A program made the position numbers and the translations under genes. Below the pieces are notes generated by a model. It made no database searches, was not told where the DNA came from, and was given only the letters and a program-made list of their open reading frames with translations. Positions 1-7,023 of a stretch of DNA of 47,080 nt are shown here, piece by piece; within the stretch, counting starts at the first letter, position 1, and every line of letters starts with the position of its first letter. The stretch lies in the NCBI GenBank assembly GCA_018242255.1, contig JAFECH010000003.1:1-47080 (forward strand), written 5' to 3'. The stretch comes from Pseudomonadota bacterium (GTDB lineage: Bacteria; Pseudomonadota; Alphaproteobacteria; Rhizobiales; Hyphomicrobiaceae).

Positions 1-174
1 CACCCACGCTGCCGGAGCTTTTCTCCGGCCCGTTCCAAGGCAAACATCGTATGCTTGACGATCTGGAATGCCATTGTGAACAAAAAACGGAAACGCCATG
101 GTCCATCCACGATGGCATCAAGTTCTGGCGCCTGCGCACGTACCTGATCTCGGGATGGGGCGAAGCGATGGTCT
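1..174. other. Left edge, no gene called
   Basis: I see no gene that I can support here. One plus-strand frame stays open from the edge into the tRNA (to about 213) and a minus-strand frame is open to the edge from about 93, but neither gives a recognisable protein. A 7-bp hairpin (GCCGGAG at 11-17 with CTCCGGC at 23-29) has no T-tract after it on either strand. The stretch could hold the end of a gene that lies mostly outside the window. Confidence 0.3.
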
Positions 175-267
175 TGGCGGAGACGGAGGGATTCGAACCC
201 TCGATACGCCTTTAAAGCGTATGACGATTTAGCAAACCGTTGCCTTCAGCCACTCGGCCACGTCTCC
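175..267 (-). tRNA. tRNA-Ser (anticodon GCU)
   Basis: Class II serine tRNA with a long variable arm, read on the minus strand. The acceptor arms GGAGACG (261-267) and CGTCTCC pair over seven bases, followed by discriminator G and a genome-encoded CCA (175-177). The anticodon stem ACGGT/ATCGT holds the loop TTGCTAA, so the anticodon is GCU, reading AGC and AGU codons. The T-arm consensus GGTTCGAATCC is present. The 3' end contains the usual GAGGGATTCGAACCC signature seen on the plus strand. Confidence 0.97.
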
Positions 268-289
268 CCAAATCAATGGGCAATGGCCC

Positions 290-318
290 CCTATAGAGGG
301 CACGCCACGGCAATGCAA
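290..318 (-). promoter_or_regulatory. Promoter of tRNA-Ser
   Basis: Minus-strand sigma-70-type promoter: -35 TTGCAT (313-318), exactly 17 bp spacer, -10 TATAGG (290-295). It would start transcription about 16 bases before the mature tRNA 5' end, as expected for a tRNA gene. The same TTGC-N17-TATA style is seen before pyrB in this window. Confidence 0.65.
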
Positions 319-407
319 GACGCGTTGGATGAAGCGGCAAAAGGATACGGCATTGTCTGGCTACTGCCGCAAAGTCGTCCTAGTCTGCTGGAAGCAATGT
401 TCGTCCA

Positions 408-1061
408 TTGAAGCGGGGGCCGGCTGTGAATTATCGGCCATATTTTCTGTCGGGCATGGCCCTTCTGGCGCTTTCAGCCGCAGCACCGGCGGAGGCGACG
501 GAACTCTGCGTCAAATGCACTGGCCCCGACGCCAACTATGCCTGCGTTGTAGGAGATACCTCTAACCCGACGCTCGACACGGTATCGAAATTCTATTGCA
601 TCACGGCCCTCGCCAAATCGGGCTCGCATGCGAGTTGCGCGATCGATCGCAATGTGACCGCTCCTTGCCCAGGCGAGCGCCGGAACCTGCCAATCCCGGC
701 TTTCCTGAATGGCGCCGACGATGGCGCTCAACCAAATGGCGTGCCTGCGACGAGACAGGACCATTCGAGCCTACGGACCCAAGACGCAGCTGCGCCCCCC
801 GTCGCGCCAAATGGCGCAGCGCCCGTGCTGCCCGCGCAAGCTGCTCCGGAGGCGCCAGCAAAGGAAGCTCCTCCGAAAACGGTGCAGGAAATGGTGGAAA
901 AAAGCGGCTTGTCGGCGAGCAATGGCCTCAGCCAGACACAAAAAACCGCTGGCGAAGCCGCAAAATCCGCGAGCACGGCGCTCGAAAAAGCTGGCTCCGC
1001 AGTCGGCGGTGCCGCCAAGAGCTCGTGGAAATGCCTGTCGTCGTTCTTCTCAAATTGCTGA
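408..1061 (+). CDS. Secreted protein of unknown function
   Basis: Not recognised as a named family. The N-terminus is a signal peptide: a hydrophobic core (FLSGMALLALSAAAPAEA) ending in an Ala-rich cleavage region near residue 30, so the protein is exported. A compact cysteine-containing region follows (residues about 33-95, with CVKC and several further Cys), suggesting disulfides. A long Pro/Ala linker comes next, then a short C-terminal helix-rich stretch ending in two cysteines. The start at 408 is TTG; GTG at 426 gives an equally good signal peptide and may be the real start. It converges on the Sel1-repeat gene across a perfect palindrome. Confidence 0.75.
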   Translation: MKRGPAVNYRPYFLSGMALLALSAAAPAEATELCVKCTGPDANYACVVGDTSNPTLDTVSKFYCITALAKSGSHASCAIDRNVTAPCPGERRNLPIPAFLNGADDGAQPNGVPATRQDHSSLRTQDAAAPPVAPNGAAPVLPAQAAPEAPAKEAPPKTVQEMVEKSGLSASNGLSQTQKTAGEAAKSASTALEKAGSAVGGAAKSSWKCLSSFFSNC

Positions 1062-1096
1062 AGCCGCTATTATGGCTGCGTGCTGCAGCCGCGGAA

Positions 1097-1118
1097 TGGC
1101 CTCAGTGCACTGAGGCCA
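1097..1118. terminator. Perfect 22-bp palindrome between convergent genes
   Basis: Arms TGGCCTCAGTG and CACTGAGGCCA meet without a spacer, so either strand can form a strong hairpin. It sits between two convergent genes and overlaps the stop codon of the Sel1-repeat gene. There is no T-tract on either side, so this is a transcription barrier or 3'-end stabiliser rather than a textbook intrinsic terminator. A site for a dimeric DNA-binding protein is the alternative. Confidence 0.45.
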
Positions 1119-1374
1119 ACCACTCACGCGCCAACCGCTGCGCTCGCATGATCTCGGCCTTGCTCATATCGCCGGCAAGTTCGGACCGATAGCGCTTCGC
1201 ATCGTCGTTGCCGCGGATCGCAGCGATGTTGAACCACTTATGAGCCTGAACAAGATCGATCGCGCCGTCGCGTCCCGAGCAATAGCTGAGACCGAGTTCG
1301 AAAAGGGCGTCCGACTGTTCGCCTTGAGCGGCATAATCCGAAATCTGGCGGAACAACACGTCCACGCGTGCCAT
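1102..1374 (-). CDS. Small Sel1-repeat protein
   Basis: A 90-residue, leaderless, probably cytoplasmic protein. Residues about 20-60 read as one Sel1-like (TPR-type) helical repeat: ALFELGLSYCSGRDG, then LVQAHKWFNIAA. Such repeats are protein-protein interaction scaffolds. This one is short, with a single recognisable repeat plus N- and C-terminal helices. Similar small proteins are widespread in Hyphomicrobiales without an assigned role. No operon partner: its upstream side is a long non-coding region and its stop lies inside a palindrome. Confidence 0.8.
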   Translation of the reverse strand: MARVDVLFRQISDYAAQGEQSDALFELGLSYCSGRDGAIDLVQAHKWFNIAAIRGNDDAKRYRSELAGDMSKAEIMRAQRLAREWLASVH

Positions 1375-1799
1375 GACTGAATAACTCCCAAACCTGACCG
1401 CCCAAACGGACTTGATGTCGAAGCACGGCCTGCTACGTGCGCCCTCAAAATCCCTGCCATGAGGCGCAATCCAACAATCTCAGGCCTTGGATGAAATCTC
1501 GTAAAAAGCCTCGAAAAATTACTGTAAATGCCGGGTAAACTTGCTTTATTTCCGGTTACGCTGCGTTACGCGACGAGCCATTTTTTCCACAACATTACGA
1601 CCGGTGAGAGGGCGTTAAGCCGGGTTGCCATCATTTGCTAACCATGCTTCAAAAAAGCGGTCTGAAAGCTTGTAGCGCGGACGGGGCGCAACGGCGTTCA
1701 GACGGGGTTCAGCGAAATGCTGGTAACCATAATAACTGGGCTAGGACAGTGCCCGGATACCAGGAGGGTTCAAGCTGCTTTGCAGCTTGATGAGGGATA
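1375..1799. promoter_or_regulatory. 425-bp divergent non-coding region with several motifs
   Basis: No gene seen. The region separates the Sel1-repeat gene (minus) from a lipoprotein gene (plus). It holds a DnaA-box-like TTTTCCACA (1583-1591), a direct repeat GTTACGC at 1555-1561 and 1565-1571 (10-bp period), another direct repeat GTTCAG at 1696-1701 and 1707-1712 (11-bp period), and two TAACCAT motifs (1639-1645, 1724-1730) resembling CtrA half-sites. Periods of 10 and 11 bp place repeats on one DNA face, as in many operators. None of these is proven functional. Confidence 0.35.
1771..1789 (+). promoter_or_regulatory. Hairpin just upstream of the lipoprotein start
   Basis: Perfect 8-bp stem CAAGCTGC / GCAGCTTG with a TTT loop. 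It ends ten bases before the ATG at 1800, and the likely ribosome-binding site GAGGG (1792-1796) follows directly. A stable hairpin this close to the Shine-Dalgarno sequence could affect ribosome loading or protect the 5' end. No T-tract follows, so it is not an intrinsic terminator. Confidence 0.45.
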
Positions 1800-2072
1800 A
1801 TGGATCACGCGATGGTCTGCCGCGTGCTTGCGGCGACAGGATTGTTGGCGCTCACCGGCTGCGCCCAAGAAGGCGTGCGCCCGTCTTATCTCGGCCTGTC
1901 CGATCTTGCCGGAAACAACCCTGCCTTGCAGCAGCCAGCGCCCCAGACAGACGATGTGCCGGATATCCTTCGTCACGTTCAATCCAACAAAGTCCTGGGA
2001 GCCATGGCTTTCCAACGAATGACAGGCCGCACGGTCGACCCCGATAGCCTCATCCGCAGTAACAGCGAATAA
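1800..2072 (+). CDS. Small outer-envelope lipoprotein
   Basis: A 90-residue putative lipoprotein. The N-terminus has a hydrophobic stretch (VLAATGLLALTGC) with lipobox LTGC, so Cys21 would be lipidated. The mature part (about 70 residues) is polar and has no family that I recognise; it contains a predicted helix (VQSNKVLGAMAFQRMTG). ATG 1800 has a GAGGG site six bases upstream; ATG 1812 is a possible second start that still leaves a complete signal. The gene is preceded by a hairpin and a motif-rich non-coding region and converges on the glutathione transferase gene. Confidence 0.75.
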   Translation: MDHAMVCRVLAATGLLALTGCAQEGVRPSYLGLSDLAGNNPALQQPAPQTDDVPDILRHVQSNKVLGAMAFQRMTGRTVDPDSLIRSNSE

Positions 2073-2094
2073 GCGGCTTTCCGGCCGACGATAT

Positions 2095-2739
2095 CTAAGG
2101 CTTCTTGAGTGCAAGACCTTTGATCACTGCCGGGCGCGCCTCGATATCGGCCATCCATCGGGCAAGGTTCGCAAACTTGCTGATGTCCTGGTCGAGCGTC
2201 TTCCAGTTGTGTATCCAAGGAAAACACGCGATATCGGCGATCGAATAGTCGCCGGCCAGATAGGGCCGATCGCTGAGCCGCTTGTTCATCACAGAAAAAA
2301 GCCGCTCGACCTCTTTCTGATAGCGATTGATCGCGTACGGAATTTTCTCCGGTGCGTATTGGGCGAAATGTTTGTATTGACCGGCCGTCGGACTGAGCCC
2401 GCCGACCTGCCAGAATAGCCATTCATCGACATCCGCCTTGACGCGTTCGTTCGCCGGATAAAAGGCACCGAACTTCCGCGCGAGGTAGCGCAAGATGGCG
2501 CCCGATTCAAAAATCGCGAGCGCATTGCCGTCCGGTCCGTCCGGATCGACGATGGCTGGAATCTTGTTGTTTGGCGAAATAGCCAGAAAGTCCGGCTCGA
2601 ATTGCTCGCCCTTGGTCAGGTCGACGAACCGCACGTCGTACGGCACGCCGAGCTCTTCGAGCATGATTGAGATTTTGAAACCGTTCGGCGTCGTCCAGAA
2701 ATAGAGGATGATCGGCTCGTCTTCGAGATCGTCCAGCAT
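2095..2739 (-). CDS. Glutathione S-transferase family protein
   Basis: A 214-residue cytosolic GST, probably of the YghU/YfcG (nu-class) type that reduces disulfides or organic peroxides with glutathione. Residues about 8-90 form the thioredoxin-fold domain, with TPNGFKISIMLEE replacing the usual active-site helix, the cis-Pro segment NNKIPAIVD, and the glutathione-binding FESGAILRYL. Residues 100-214 form the all-helical domain with DYSIADIACFPW. The start has a strong GAGGAGG site. The gene starts eight bases after the quinone oxidoreductase stop, so the two are co-transcribed and probably share a role in electrophile or quinone detoxification. Confidence 0.9.
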   Translation of the reverse strand: MLDDLEDEPIILYFWTTPNGFKISIMLEELGVPYDVRFVDLTKGEQFEPDFLAISPNNKIPAIVDPDGPDGNALAIFESGAILRYLARKFGAFYPANERVKADVDEWLFWQVGGLSPTAGQYKHFAQYAPEKIPYAINRYQKEVERLFSVMNKRLSDRPYLAGDYSIADIACFPWIHNWKTLDQDISKFANLARWMADIEARPAVIKGLALKKP

Positions 2740-2747
2740 CTTCCTCC

Positions 2748-3716
2748 TCAGGGAACGAGAATAACCGAACCCGTCGTCCTTCGAGCCTCAAGATCGCGAT
2801 GAGCATCGGCGGCGCGAGCGAGCGGATATCGATGGTTGATCGAGATCCTAATTTTATTGCTCAGCACCATCTCGAATACGTCTGCTGCGTTCTCTTCCAA
2901 ATCCTGAGTTGTCGCCGTATAGGCTAAAATCGACGGCCGCGTGGCGAACAGCGAACCTTTAAGCGCCGTTAGCTCAAATGGCGGCACCGGTCCCGATGCA
3001 TTGCCGAACGAGGCCCAGAGGCCTCTCGGTCTGAGACAATCGAGCGACTTCGGGAAGGTATCCTTGCCGATGGAATCGTAAACGACGTCACACCCTTTTC
3101 CGTCCGTTAACTCGCGCACGCGCCCGACGAAGTCGTCGCGCCCGGTGTTGATCACGTGCGTACACCCGTTTTCCCGTGCCAATTCCGCTTTTTCGTCGCT
3201 GCTCACTGTGCCGATCATCGTCGCACCGAGCGCCCGCGCCCATTGGCAGGCGATAAGCCCGACGCCTCCCGCTGCAGCGTGAAACAACAGCGTCGTGCTG
3301 GCATCGACTCGATAGACATCACGAAGTAGACAGCGCACCGTCATGCCTCGAAGCAGCACGCCAGCCGCCATCTCGAAATCGATCCCATCGGGAATTTTGA
3401 CGAGGCGGTCGGCCCGCACGGAGCGCACCTCCGAATAGCCGCCGATCGGCCCGGCATACGCGACACGATCGCCGACCTTCAATCGCTCAACATCCGAGCC
3501 GAGCGCGATCACCTCGCCGGCGCCTTCGGAGCCAATAGTCACAGGATATTCAGGAAGCTTGTAGAGACCACTCCGGTGATAGATATCGATGAAATTGACC
3601 CCAATCGCATGCTGGCGAAGAAGAACTTCACCGGGTCCGGGCACGGGCATTGCGACTTCTTCGTAAACAAGCGCCTCAGGGCCACCGATAGAATGCACGC
3701 GGACAGAATGTGGCAT
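2748..3716 (-). CDS. qor: Quinone oxidoreductase (zinc-independent MDR family)
   Basis: A 322-residue NADPH:quinone reductase of the Qor type, the usual length for the family. The N-terminal GroES-like domain (about 25-120) carries VNFIDIYHRSGLY and the GSEGAGEV signature. The Rossmann domain holds HAAAGGVGLIACQ for NADPH binding. The zinc-binding cysteines of alcohol dehydrogenases are absent, as in other quinone reductases. A Shine-Dalgarno-like AGGA lies seven bases upstream of the ATG. First gene of a two-gene operon with the GST. An inverted repeat upstream may be the operator of an HxlR-type redox regulator, but no regulator gene lies nearby. Confidence 0.9.
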   Translation of the reverse strand: MPHSVRVHSIGGPEALVYEEVAMPVPGPGEVLLRQHAIGVNFIDIYHRSGLYKLPEYPVTIGSEGAGEVIALGSDVERLKVGDRVAYAGPIGGYSEVRSVRADRLVKIPDGIDFEMAAGVLLRGMTVRCLLRDVYRVDASTTLLFHAAAGGVGLIACQWARALGATMIGTVSSDEKAELARENGCTHVINTGRDDFVGRVRELTDGKGCDVVYDSIGKDTFPKSLDCLRPRGLWASFGNASGPVPPFELTALKGSLFATRPSILAYTATTQDLEENAADVFEMVLSNKIRISINHRYPLARAADAHRDLEARRTTGSVILVP

Positions 3717-3737
3717 TGAATGTTCCTATCCCACCAA

Positions 3738-3752
3738 ACTTGTGTACCAAGT
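3738..3752. promoter_or_regulatory. Possible operator upstream of qor
   Basis: Inverted repeat ACTTG-N5-CAAGT between the divergent qor and lipoprotein genes, 22 bp before the qor start codon. Sites of this shape are typical for small winged-helix redox regulators. The assignment to qor is inference from position; the repeat is short and could be chance. Confidence 0.3.
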
Positions 3753-3848
3753 GATGCCGTTTCACAGCGAATCCCGCTAGTGGCTTGGCAAGGGTCACAT
3801 CTTAGACCGCCCTCCGCCACGAGCCTGCCACGCTGACTTTCTACCCGC

Positions 3849-4334
3849 ATGGGGCAACGACAACCGGAATATATTTTGCAGAGCCAGCCGACTGTGCAGT
3901 GCCGCAGAAGTCCGCGTAACGCCATGATGCTCGTCTTGGCGTCGTTGGCTGTTGGCGGCTGCGCGGGCAACCAGGCCGCTCTCGGCGATCCGGCACGCGG
4001 CCTGAAGTGCGTTGACGACAGTCACGTCTGCATCAGCCAACGCAAGATGGTCTACGATTCCTACATGGCGGATTCATCCCGCTCTTGGATCAATCAGCCC
4101 GCAGGCCCCCACGAATATGCGTCCGGCGTGCGCCTCATGGCCCTGAGCAAAAAGCGCAAGGAACTGTCATGCGCTGAGCTGCAGCACGGCAAAGAGGAAG
4201 CCGACCGCGGTCCGACTGTCCTGACGGGCGGCGCTTATGTCGGACTCTCGTCGACCCAAGTCGCACGCGGCGCGATGCTCTCTCGCGAAGTCTCAAAGGA
4301 ACTCGCGAGGGAAATTGCTCGCCGATGCCGGTGA
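3849..4334 (+). CDS. Putative lipoprotein of unknown function
   Basis: A 161-residue frame whose real start is uncertain. A hydrophobic stretch MMLVLASLAVGGC ends in a lipobox-like VGGC (Cys38). A start at GTG 3894 would give a normal signal of about 22 residues with an Arg-rich n-region; ATG 3849 makes it longer, and ATG 3924 leaves almost no positive n-region. The mature part has further cysteines (KCVDDSHVC, SCAEL, RRC) that could form disulfides, and a conserved-looking RKMVYDSYMADSSRSWI segment. No family recognised. It stands alone, divergent from qor. Confidence 0.7.
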   Translation: MGQRQPEYILQSQPTVQCRRSPRNAMMLVLASLAVGGCAGNQAALGDPARGLKCVDDSHVCISQRKMVYDSYMADSSRSWINQPAGPHEYASGVRLMALSKKRKELSCAELQHGKEEADRGPTVLTGGAYVGLSSTQVARGAMLSREVSKELAREIARRCR

Positions 4335-4430
4335 GGCTTGACGCGGGCGGCCGGCTCCCCATTTTGCCAGGATGGCGTTTACGCCGTGCACGTCAACAAA
4401 AAACAATAACATCAGTTCGAAAGCTTCAGA

Positions 4431-4985
4431 ATGAGCGTGCATGACTTCGTCGATGCAGTGGTCACTTTCGTAAGAGCGAACGAAAACTGGGCCGTGCCCG
4501 TGGCGTTCATCGTGGCCTTTCTCGAAAGCTTCTGCTTTCTGTCCATCCTCTGGCCGGGCACCGCAATTCTCGTCGGAATTTCCGCCCTGCTCGCCAAAAG
4601 CGGCGTTGAATTGACCGTGCTGTGGCCCGCCATTGTCGCAGCTGGTGTAGGTGGCTCGTTCGGCTATGCCCTCTCCTATTGGATCGGCCTCTATTTCAAG
4701 GACGGCATCCGTGAGCTCTGGCCCTTCAATCGTAACCCCGCGATGGTCGAAAGCGGCCAGGCATTCTTCGATAAATGGGGTGCGCTGAGCGTCTTCTTCG
4801 GCCATTTCTTCGGGCCAATCCGGGCCATCATCCCGGTCATTGCCGGCATGTACGCTTTGCCGCAGTGGCAATTTCAGCTCGCCAATATTGTATCGGCGTT
4901 CATTTGGGCGGCCGGCATTATAGCCCCATCCTACTTCGGTTTTGGCTATCTGCTAGGCACGGACGGCCCGCCCACGGCACCATAA
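4431..4985 (+). CDS. DedA-family membrane protein
   Basis: A 184-residue integral membrane protein of the DedA/VTT (SNARE-associated) family, whose members include lipid-flipping transporters and others needed for envelope homeostasis. Visible features: the N-terminal re-entrant region ENWAVPVAFIVAFLES, the motif FLSILWPGTAILVG, the Gly-rich helix AAGVGGSFGYALSYWIG, the diagnostic FFGHFFGPIRAIIPVIAGMY with its Arg, and two closing transmembrane helices. Length is typical. It stands alone between two unrelated small genes, so the substrate cannot be inferred. Confidence 0.9.
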   Translation: MSVHDFVDAVVTFVRANENWAVPVAFIVAFLESFCFLSILWPGTAILVGISALLAKSGVELTVLWPAIVAAGVGGSFGYALSYWIGLYFKDGIRELWPFNRNPAMVESGQAFFDKWGALSVFFGHFFGPIRAIIPVIAGMYALPQWQFQLANIVSAFIWAAGIIAPSYFGFGYLLGTDGPPTAP

Positions 4986-4997
4986 CGCAGCCTACGC

Positions 4998-5026
4998 TTG
5001 CGCGACGCGGCGTGATCCCTTAGAGG
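4998..5026 (+). promoter_or_regulatory. Possible promoter of the basic 54-residue gene
   Basis: -35 TTGCGC (4998-5003), 17-bp spacer, -10 TAGAGG (5021-5026), about 70 bp before the start codon at 5097. The match is moderate and the GC-rich context makes chance hits likely. Confidence 0.35.
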
Positions 5027-5096
5027 AACGCCCAACGCTGCGCTTCGGTGCGCGGCACTTTCATCCACCCCTTTCCTGGCATTGAGGCCGTTTTTC

Positions 5097-5261
5097 ATGT
5101 CTAAGACGTCGTTGAAGAATATTCAGAAGCAGAAGAAGAAAGCCCGCCGCACCATCGACCGCCCGGCTCAGTCGCGAATCCAGGGCAACACGGCCGCCGC
5201 TCGCAAGCGCTTGAAGAAGCTTTCCGGCATCGCACGCGCGAAAAAGGCAGCGGCCGCCTAG
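5097..5261 (+). CDS. Very basic 54-residue protein of unknown function
   Basis: Short gene. It reads MSKTSLKNIQKQKKKARR and continues to 54 residues, ending AKKAAAA. Nearly half of the residues are Lys or Arg, with a single acidic residue (Asp21), so the protein is expected to bind nucleic acid or ribosomes. The C-terminal half (AAARKRLKKLSGIARAKKAAAA) looks like an amphipathic helix. ATG 5097 is preceded by GAGG ten bases upstream. Codon choice (CGC, AAG, GCC) matches neighbouring genes. No family recognised. It lies between dedA-like and P450 genes with its own spacing, so it is probably monocistronic. Confidence 0.65.
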   Translation: MSKTSLKNIQKQKKKARRTIDRPAQSRIQGNTAAARKRLKKLSGIARAKKAAAA

Positions 5262-5333
5262 ACTTCACGCCGCTGCTCACTAGCTATACTCCGTCAACGC
5301 CGGCGCATCGTGATGACGTGAGCAAGAAGCCTG

Positions 5334-6698
5334 ATGACACCTGCGCTCTATCCGCCGACGGTGACACCGCCGGCGCAGCCTTTGCCGCTGCTTCCCTTCC
5401 TGAGGCGCTTCATCCGCAATCCGCTGCGGGCGATTCCTCAGGCCGTCTATGAGCAGCCGATAGTCACCTACGGCAAGAAGCGTCCGCTACTTGCCTGGGT
5501 GACAAGTCCGGCGCTCATCGAAAACATTCTCGTCAAAAACGCCGAGCAATTCCCCAAGACGCGGCTAGACCTTCGCGTGCTGCGGCCCATCGTCGGCGAC
5601 GGCCTGCTGACTGCCCAAAATGAGAGTTGGCGCTGGCAGCGCAAGGTCGCGAGTCCGCCGTTCCGGCACACTGAACTTTTGACCTACGTGCCGACGATGG
5701 TCGACGCCGCCGACGAGTGCATCGCGCAATGGCGACGGCGCGGATCTGTTCCGTTCACGACCGACGTCGAAGCTGCGATGACCGATGCGACGTTCGAAGT
5801 GGTCGCACGCACCGTTCTCGCGGGGATCAACACCTCCGAGGGCGATCGCATAAAGGCGTCGAGTCGCTCCTACCTCGATCCGATCTCGTGGGAAGTTGCG
5901 GCGTCGATGCTGCAGTATCCCGAAACCTACTGGCATCCCGGCAAAGCCCGCATGCGTCGCTCGGCGGACGAGTTGCGGGCAATCATGCGCCGCCTCGTTG
6001 CGCATCGCCGCAACGGCGGAACGTCGGGTAACGATCTCGTTGCCCGCATGCTGGCTGCGAAAGATCCCGATACCGGCGAACCGATGTCGGACGACATGCT
6101 CGCCGACAATCTCGCAACCTTCCTGTTTGCCGGTCACGAGACGACGGCGAAGGCCCTCACCTGGACGCTCTATATTCTTGCCCGCGCACCGGAATGGCAG
6201 GCTCGCCTCCGCAATGAAATCTCGGCGGTCGCGGGCTCGGCACCGATCACGCCTGAAACGGTCACCAAATTGCCGACCGTCTCGCGCGTTCTGAAAGAGG
6301 CGATGCGCCTTTATCCACCCGCGCCTGTCATGACGCGCGTAACGACTGCCGAGATGGACATCGGCGGCCAGACGCTTCCCAGATCGACGCTGATCGTCAT
6401 TCCGATCTATATCATCCATCGCCATCGCGCGTTATGGGAGGATCCCAACCGCTTCGATCCAGACCGCTTCCTTCCTGAGAATGAAGCTCGCTACGCGCGC
6501 ACGCAGTTCATGCCCTTCGGCTACGGTCAGCGCATTTGCATCGGCTCGTCCTTCGCAATTCTGGAAGCGACGGCGATCCTGGCGACGCTGCTGCGCCACG
6601 CTCGCTTCGAATGGGACGGGAAGCTCGCGCCTGAGCCCGTCAGCCGCGTTACGCTCCGGCCAAAAGGCGGCATGCCATTGACCGTGCGCCCGCTGTGA
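5334..6698 (+). CDS. Cytochrome P450
   Basis: A 454-residue soluble haem monooxygenase with all P450 hallmarks: I-helix AGHETT (266-271) for oxygen activation, K-helix EAMR (Glu322, Arg325), the PERF-like FDPDRF segment, and the haem loop FGYGQRICIG with axial ligand Cys402. The loop and the AGHETT helix resemble the CYP3/CYP4/CYP102 clan more than the classical camphor-type P450s. No transmembrane anchor is seen. No ferredoxin, ferredoxin reductase or fused reductase domain lies nearby, so its electron donor must be encoded elsewhere and the substrate is unknown. A TATACT -10 candidate lies at 5285-5290. Confidence 0.95.
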   Translation: MTPALYPPTVTPPAQPLPLLPFLRRFIRNPLRAIPQAVYEQPIVTYGKKRPLLAWVTSPALIENILVKNAEQFPKTRLDLRVLRPIVGDGLLTAQNESWRWQRKVASPPFRHTELLTYVPTMVDAADECIAQWRRRGSVPFTTDVEAAMTDATFEVVARTVLAGINTSEGDRIKASSRSYLDPISWEVAASMLQYPETYWHPGKARMRRSADELRAIMRRLVAHRRNGGTSGNDLVARMLAAKDPDTGEPMSDDMLADNLATFLFAGHETTAKALTWTLYILARAPEWQARLRNEISAVAGSAPITPETVTKLPTVSRVLKEAMRLYPPAPVMTRVTTAEMDIGGQTLPRSTLIVIPIYIIHRHRALWEDPNRFDPDRFLPENEARYARTQFMPFGYGQRICIGSSFAILEATAILATLLRHARFEWDGKLAPEPVSRVTLRPKGGMPLTVRPL

Positions 6699-6861
6699 AA
6701 CGATGCCGCGCACGCATCGGCCGCGTTAGGAAAGCATTTACTCCGCATTAGCGAAGTCCAAATTTCATCGTCGCAATTGCAAGCGGCGCGTGAGGCTGAC
6801 CGAAAACTGTCTGCGGTATGATTTGTCGCATCATAAGAACCGCCCTCCAAAGGAGAGGCCA

Positions 6862-7023
6862 ATGACAACGACAAAAATCGCCTACCTTATCGCAGCTATC
6901 GCACCAGGCGGACTAATCCTGCTGGCGTGCCTCGGCATCGCCCACGTCGCAATGACAGGGTTGAAAGACAGAAGGGCCAGACAGCTGGCCCTTCAAGCAG
7001 TACCGGTGAGAGCAGGGCGTTAG
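6862..7023 (+). CDS. Small single-span membrane protein
   Basis: A 53-residue protein with one transmembrane helix ([28 protein letters not shown]) followed by a basic cytoplasmic tail (LKDRRAR). The ATG at 6862 has a good AGGAGAGG site four bases upstream, which argues for this start over an ATG at 6790. The end overlaps the gatB stop codon on the other strand by a few bases and also covers a hairpin that may terminate the gat operon. No family recognised. The strong ribosome-binding site and the hydrophobic helix support a real gene. Confidence 0.55.
   Translation: MTTTKIAYLIAAIAPGGLILLACLGIAHVAMTGLKDRRARQLALQAVPVRAGR
6971..6994 (-). terminator. Possible terminator of the gat operon
   Basis: Ten-base-pair perfect stem GAAGGGCCAG / CTGGCCCTTC with a four-base loop, lying 26-49 bases downstream of the gatB stop codon when read on the minus strand. 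It is followed by TGTCTTTC, a weak T-rich tail. It lies inside the coding frame of the convergent small membrane protein. Confidence 0.5.

Noticed and set aside
1583-1591. Single DnaA-box-like sequence as a sign of a replication origin
   Set aside because: One nonamer is expected by chance; there is no cluster of boxes, no AT-rich unwinding region and no origin-linked gene here.
4293-4871. Minus-strand frame of 192 codons over the DedA gene
   Set aside because: Antisense to a clear DedA protein with diagnostic motifs; the product shows no membrane segments or known domain.
5565-6425. Minus-strand frame of 286 codons inside the P450 gene
   Set aside because: Shadow of the P450 gene, which holds every diagnostic motif in frame; the antisense product is low-information.
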